From: Patiriisocius sp047731265
GTDB lineage: Bacteria > Bacteroidota > Bacteroidia > Flavobacteriales > Flavobacteriaceae
Reading direction: 5' to 3'
DNA: 64,000 bases
Assembly (NCBI RefSeq): GCF_047731265.1
Contig: NZ_CP159835.1
Span: 1,860,001 to 1,924,000, forward strand
Shown piece after piece: positions 62,725-64,000 of the stretch. Made by a program: the position numbers and the translations under genes. The notes under the pieces were generated by a model. It had not been told where the DNA came from. It made no database searches and saw only the letters and a list, made by a program, of their open reading frames with translations. Position 1 is the stretch's first letter. Each line of letters opens with the position of its first letter.

Positions 62725-63639
62725 CTAAGACTTTGTGAGGTCATTAGTGATAGATTCTGCAAGGTTTTTTTCTTTATTTTTATTGAAGTATCTTCTCAAA
62801 ACACCACCTTTAACATTGTTAACGTCAAACTCGATCACAAAAGCATTTTTATCCACTTCGTTTAGGACGCGATAGGTTTTCCTAATATCTATTCGGTTTA
62901 TTACCGTGTGTATAATTCTGGTTTCTTCTTGTTTGCCTGTGCTTCCATAGCCAGAGACGCCCTTGTAAATGGTAGCGCCCACTCCCATCTCTTGTAACAG
63001 CGCCTCTTCAATGAGTGTTGCTTTTCTAGATACAATGGTAAAGCCTACAAAATCCTCAAAACCTTCAATAACTAGATCGATTACTTTGGCAGTAACGATA
63101 TAGGTGAGGATAGAGTACATTGCAATTTCAGTAGAAAGTAGAACAGCGGTTATTGAAAATAAGATAATATTAAAGATTAAAATTGTAGTTCCAATTTTAA
63201 TTCCCAGCCTATCATAAATAAATACCCCTAAGATTTCTGAGCCATCTAGCACGGCGCCGTTTCTAATAGAAAGTCCAATTCCTGCTCCTAAAAATAAACC
63301 TCCAAAAATAGCGATTAACAACTTATCCTCTGTAATTACAGGAAACGTTTCTAGAACAATAGAAATGGATAGTAATGCAATGGAGACGATAGATTTTATT
63401 AAAATACGTCTTGATATGGTGTAAATCCCAACAATGAGAAATGGAACGCTGCAAAGCAATAATAGGATTGAAATGTCTATATCAAACAACCTGCTTAGCA
63501 AAATTGCAATTCCTGTAACACCACCATCCAAGAATCCATTGGGCAGTAAGAATGCCTTTAAACCAATACTTGCAAGTATAATTCCAATAAAAATTTGAAG
63601 ATATTCTTTTACAGAATTAATAATAAGAGGTTTATTCAT
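62725..63639 (-). CDS. YitT family membrane protein
   Basis: The 304-residue protein has five to six membrane helices (LQIFIGIILASIGLKAFLLP, GLFLGAGIGLSIRNGAVLDG) and a C-terminal DUF2179 domain (IYKGVSGYGSTGKQEETRII). I start at the ATG at 63639; the longer upstream frame overlaps the Fic remnant. Function is unknown. Confidence 0.85.
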   Translation of the reverse strand: MNKPLIINSVKEYLQIFIGIILASIGLKAFLLPNGFLDGGVTGIAILLSRLFDIDISILLLLCSVPFLIVGIYTISRRILIKSIVSIALLSISIVLETFPVITEDKLLIAIFGGLFLGAGIGLSIRNGAVLDGSEILGVFIYDRLGIKIGTTILIFNIILFSITAVLLSTEIAMYSILTYIVTAKVIDLVIEGFEDFVGFTIVSRKATLIEEALLQEMGVGATIYKGVSGYGSTGKQEETRIIHTVINRIDIRKTYRVLNEVDKNAFVIEFDVNNVKGGVLRRYFNKNKEKNLAESITNDLTKS

Positions 63640-64000
63640 CTTTTTTAGTTTTAATATTTGAATAGCCAATTTTGTTTATTTTATGATACATCAAATTGGT
63701 GTTGCGGTAAATTCTATTAATTTCTTGTCTAAAAAAGTTAATAGTATGATATTTCCAAACTTCTGGATTCTTTTCTAAATTTTTAAAACTTAGACTCAAA
63801 GTTGTTGCGTACTCGTTTTTCTCTTCCGCTATATATATATAGGTGGATATAAATCATACATGTATATCGAATTTTTAGCAATCCTAGTGGTTCCTCCATT
63901 TCCATCTGCAAATGGATGTATTCTTATTAGCTCTCATTACTCTTTTTTTGATAAAGGGTGATTTATGAAATAATTCATTTACTAGGGAAGGTGCTTCCTT
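63632..64000 (-). pseudogene. Fic family protein, broken, 5' end outside window
   Basis: The pieces are KEAPSLVNELFHKSPFIKKR, then in another frame ELIRIHPFADGNGGTTRIA, the Fic active-site motif (HPFxxGNGRxxR with the first Arg replaced by Gly), and after a TA-repeat shift AEEKNEYATTLSLSFKNLEKN to KTKKDE and stop. Two frameshifts and the changed motif indicate an inactive AMPylase-type gene. Its end overlaps the yitT start. Confidence 0.78.

Overview
The window is AT-rich DNA of a marine Bacteroidetes bacterium, almost certainly a member of the Flavobacteriaceae. Supporting signs are the UpxY/NusG-like antiterminator heading a polysaccharide locus, a BspA-like surface protein remnant, DUF6686-, DUF6671- and DUF2061-type proteins, separate cysC/cysD/cysN genes, TAnnTTTG-like promoter elements, and many outer-membrane-type lipoproteins. 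Eight DUF3494 (ice-binding-like) domains suggest a cold or sea-ice habitat, but that is inference.

Layout. (1) 1-2300: the 3' end of a CysJ-like reductase gene, a small DUF6686-like gene, and a rearranged stretch with a truncated BspA-like gene and a truncated second copy of upxY. (2) 2286-35129: a large exopolysaccharide (capsule/O-antigen type) locus on the + strand. It holds upxY, nucleotide-sugar genes (wbpD- and wbpB-like), a PAPS/sulfate-activation operon (cysQ-DUF2061-cysC-cysD-cysN), a broken flippase, aminotransferase, two asparagine synthetase-like enzymes, a sugar formyltransferase, an intact Wzx, a Wzy-like polymerase, six glycosyltransferase-type genes, a phosphoglycosyltransferase, Wza and Wzc. 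The locus is scarred: partial wbpB duplication, three remnants of a UDP-GlcNAc 2-epimerase gene and one dead flippase show repeated recombination and cassette turnover. (3) 35308-51670: a direct repeat of about 7.9 kb, present twice with a 478-bp spacer. Each copy holds a three-domain DUF3494 lipoprotein, a one-domain DUF3494 lipoprotein and, on the opposite strand, a three-gene operon: a 53-residue poly-proline lipoprotein, a TPR sensor histidine kinase and a LuxR-type response regulator. (4) 51697-56522: a single-pass membrane protein, a decayed mobile mystery protein A/B pair, a 614-residue PLP enzyme, and decayed TetR/membrane protein genes. (5) 56909-64000: housekeeping and transport genes (DUF6671, threonylcarbamoyl-AMP synthase, dihydroorotase, SbtA-like bicarbonate transporter with divergent LysR regulator, YitT-like protein) and a broken Fic gene at the edge.

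How it fits together. The EPS locus should make, flip, polymerise and export an amino-sugar-rich polysaccharide; PAPS made by the embedded cys operon could supply sulfation or cysteine synthesis. Next to the export genes lies an expanding family of surface DUF3494 lipoproteins packaged with a signalling operon. The most unusual feature is this two-copy cassette: the regulatory half is almost perfectly conserved between copies while the surface-protein half has diverged and shuffled domains.
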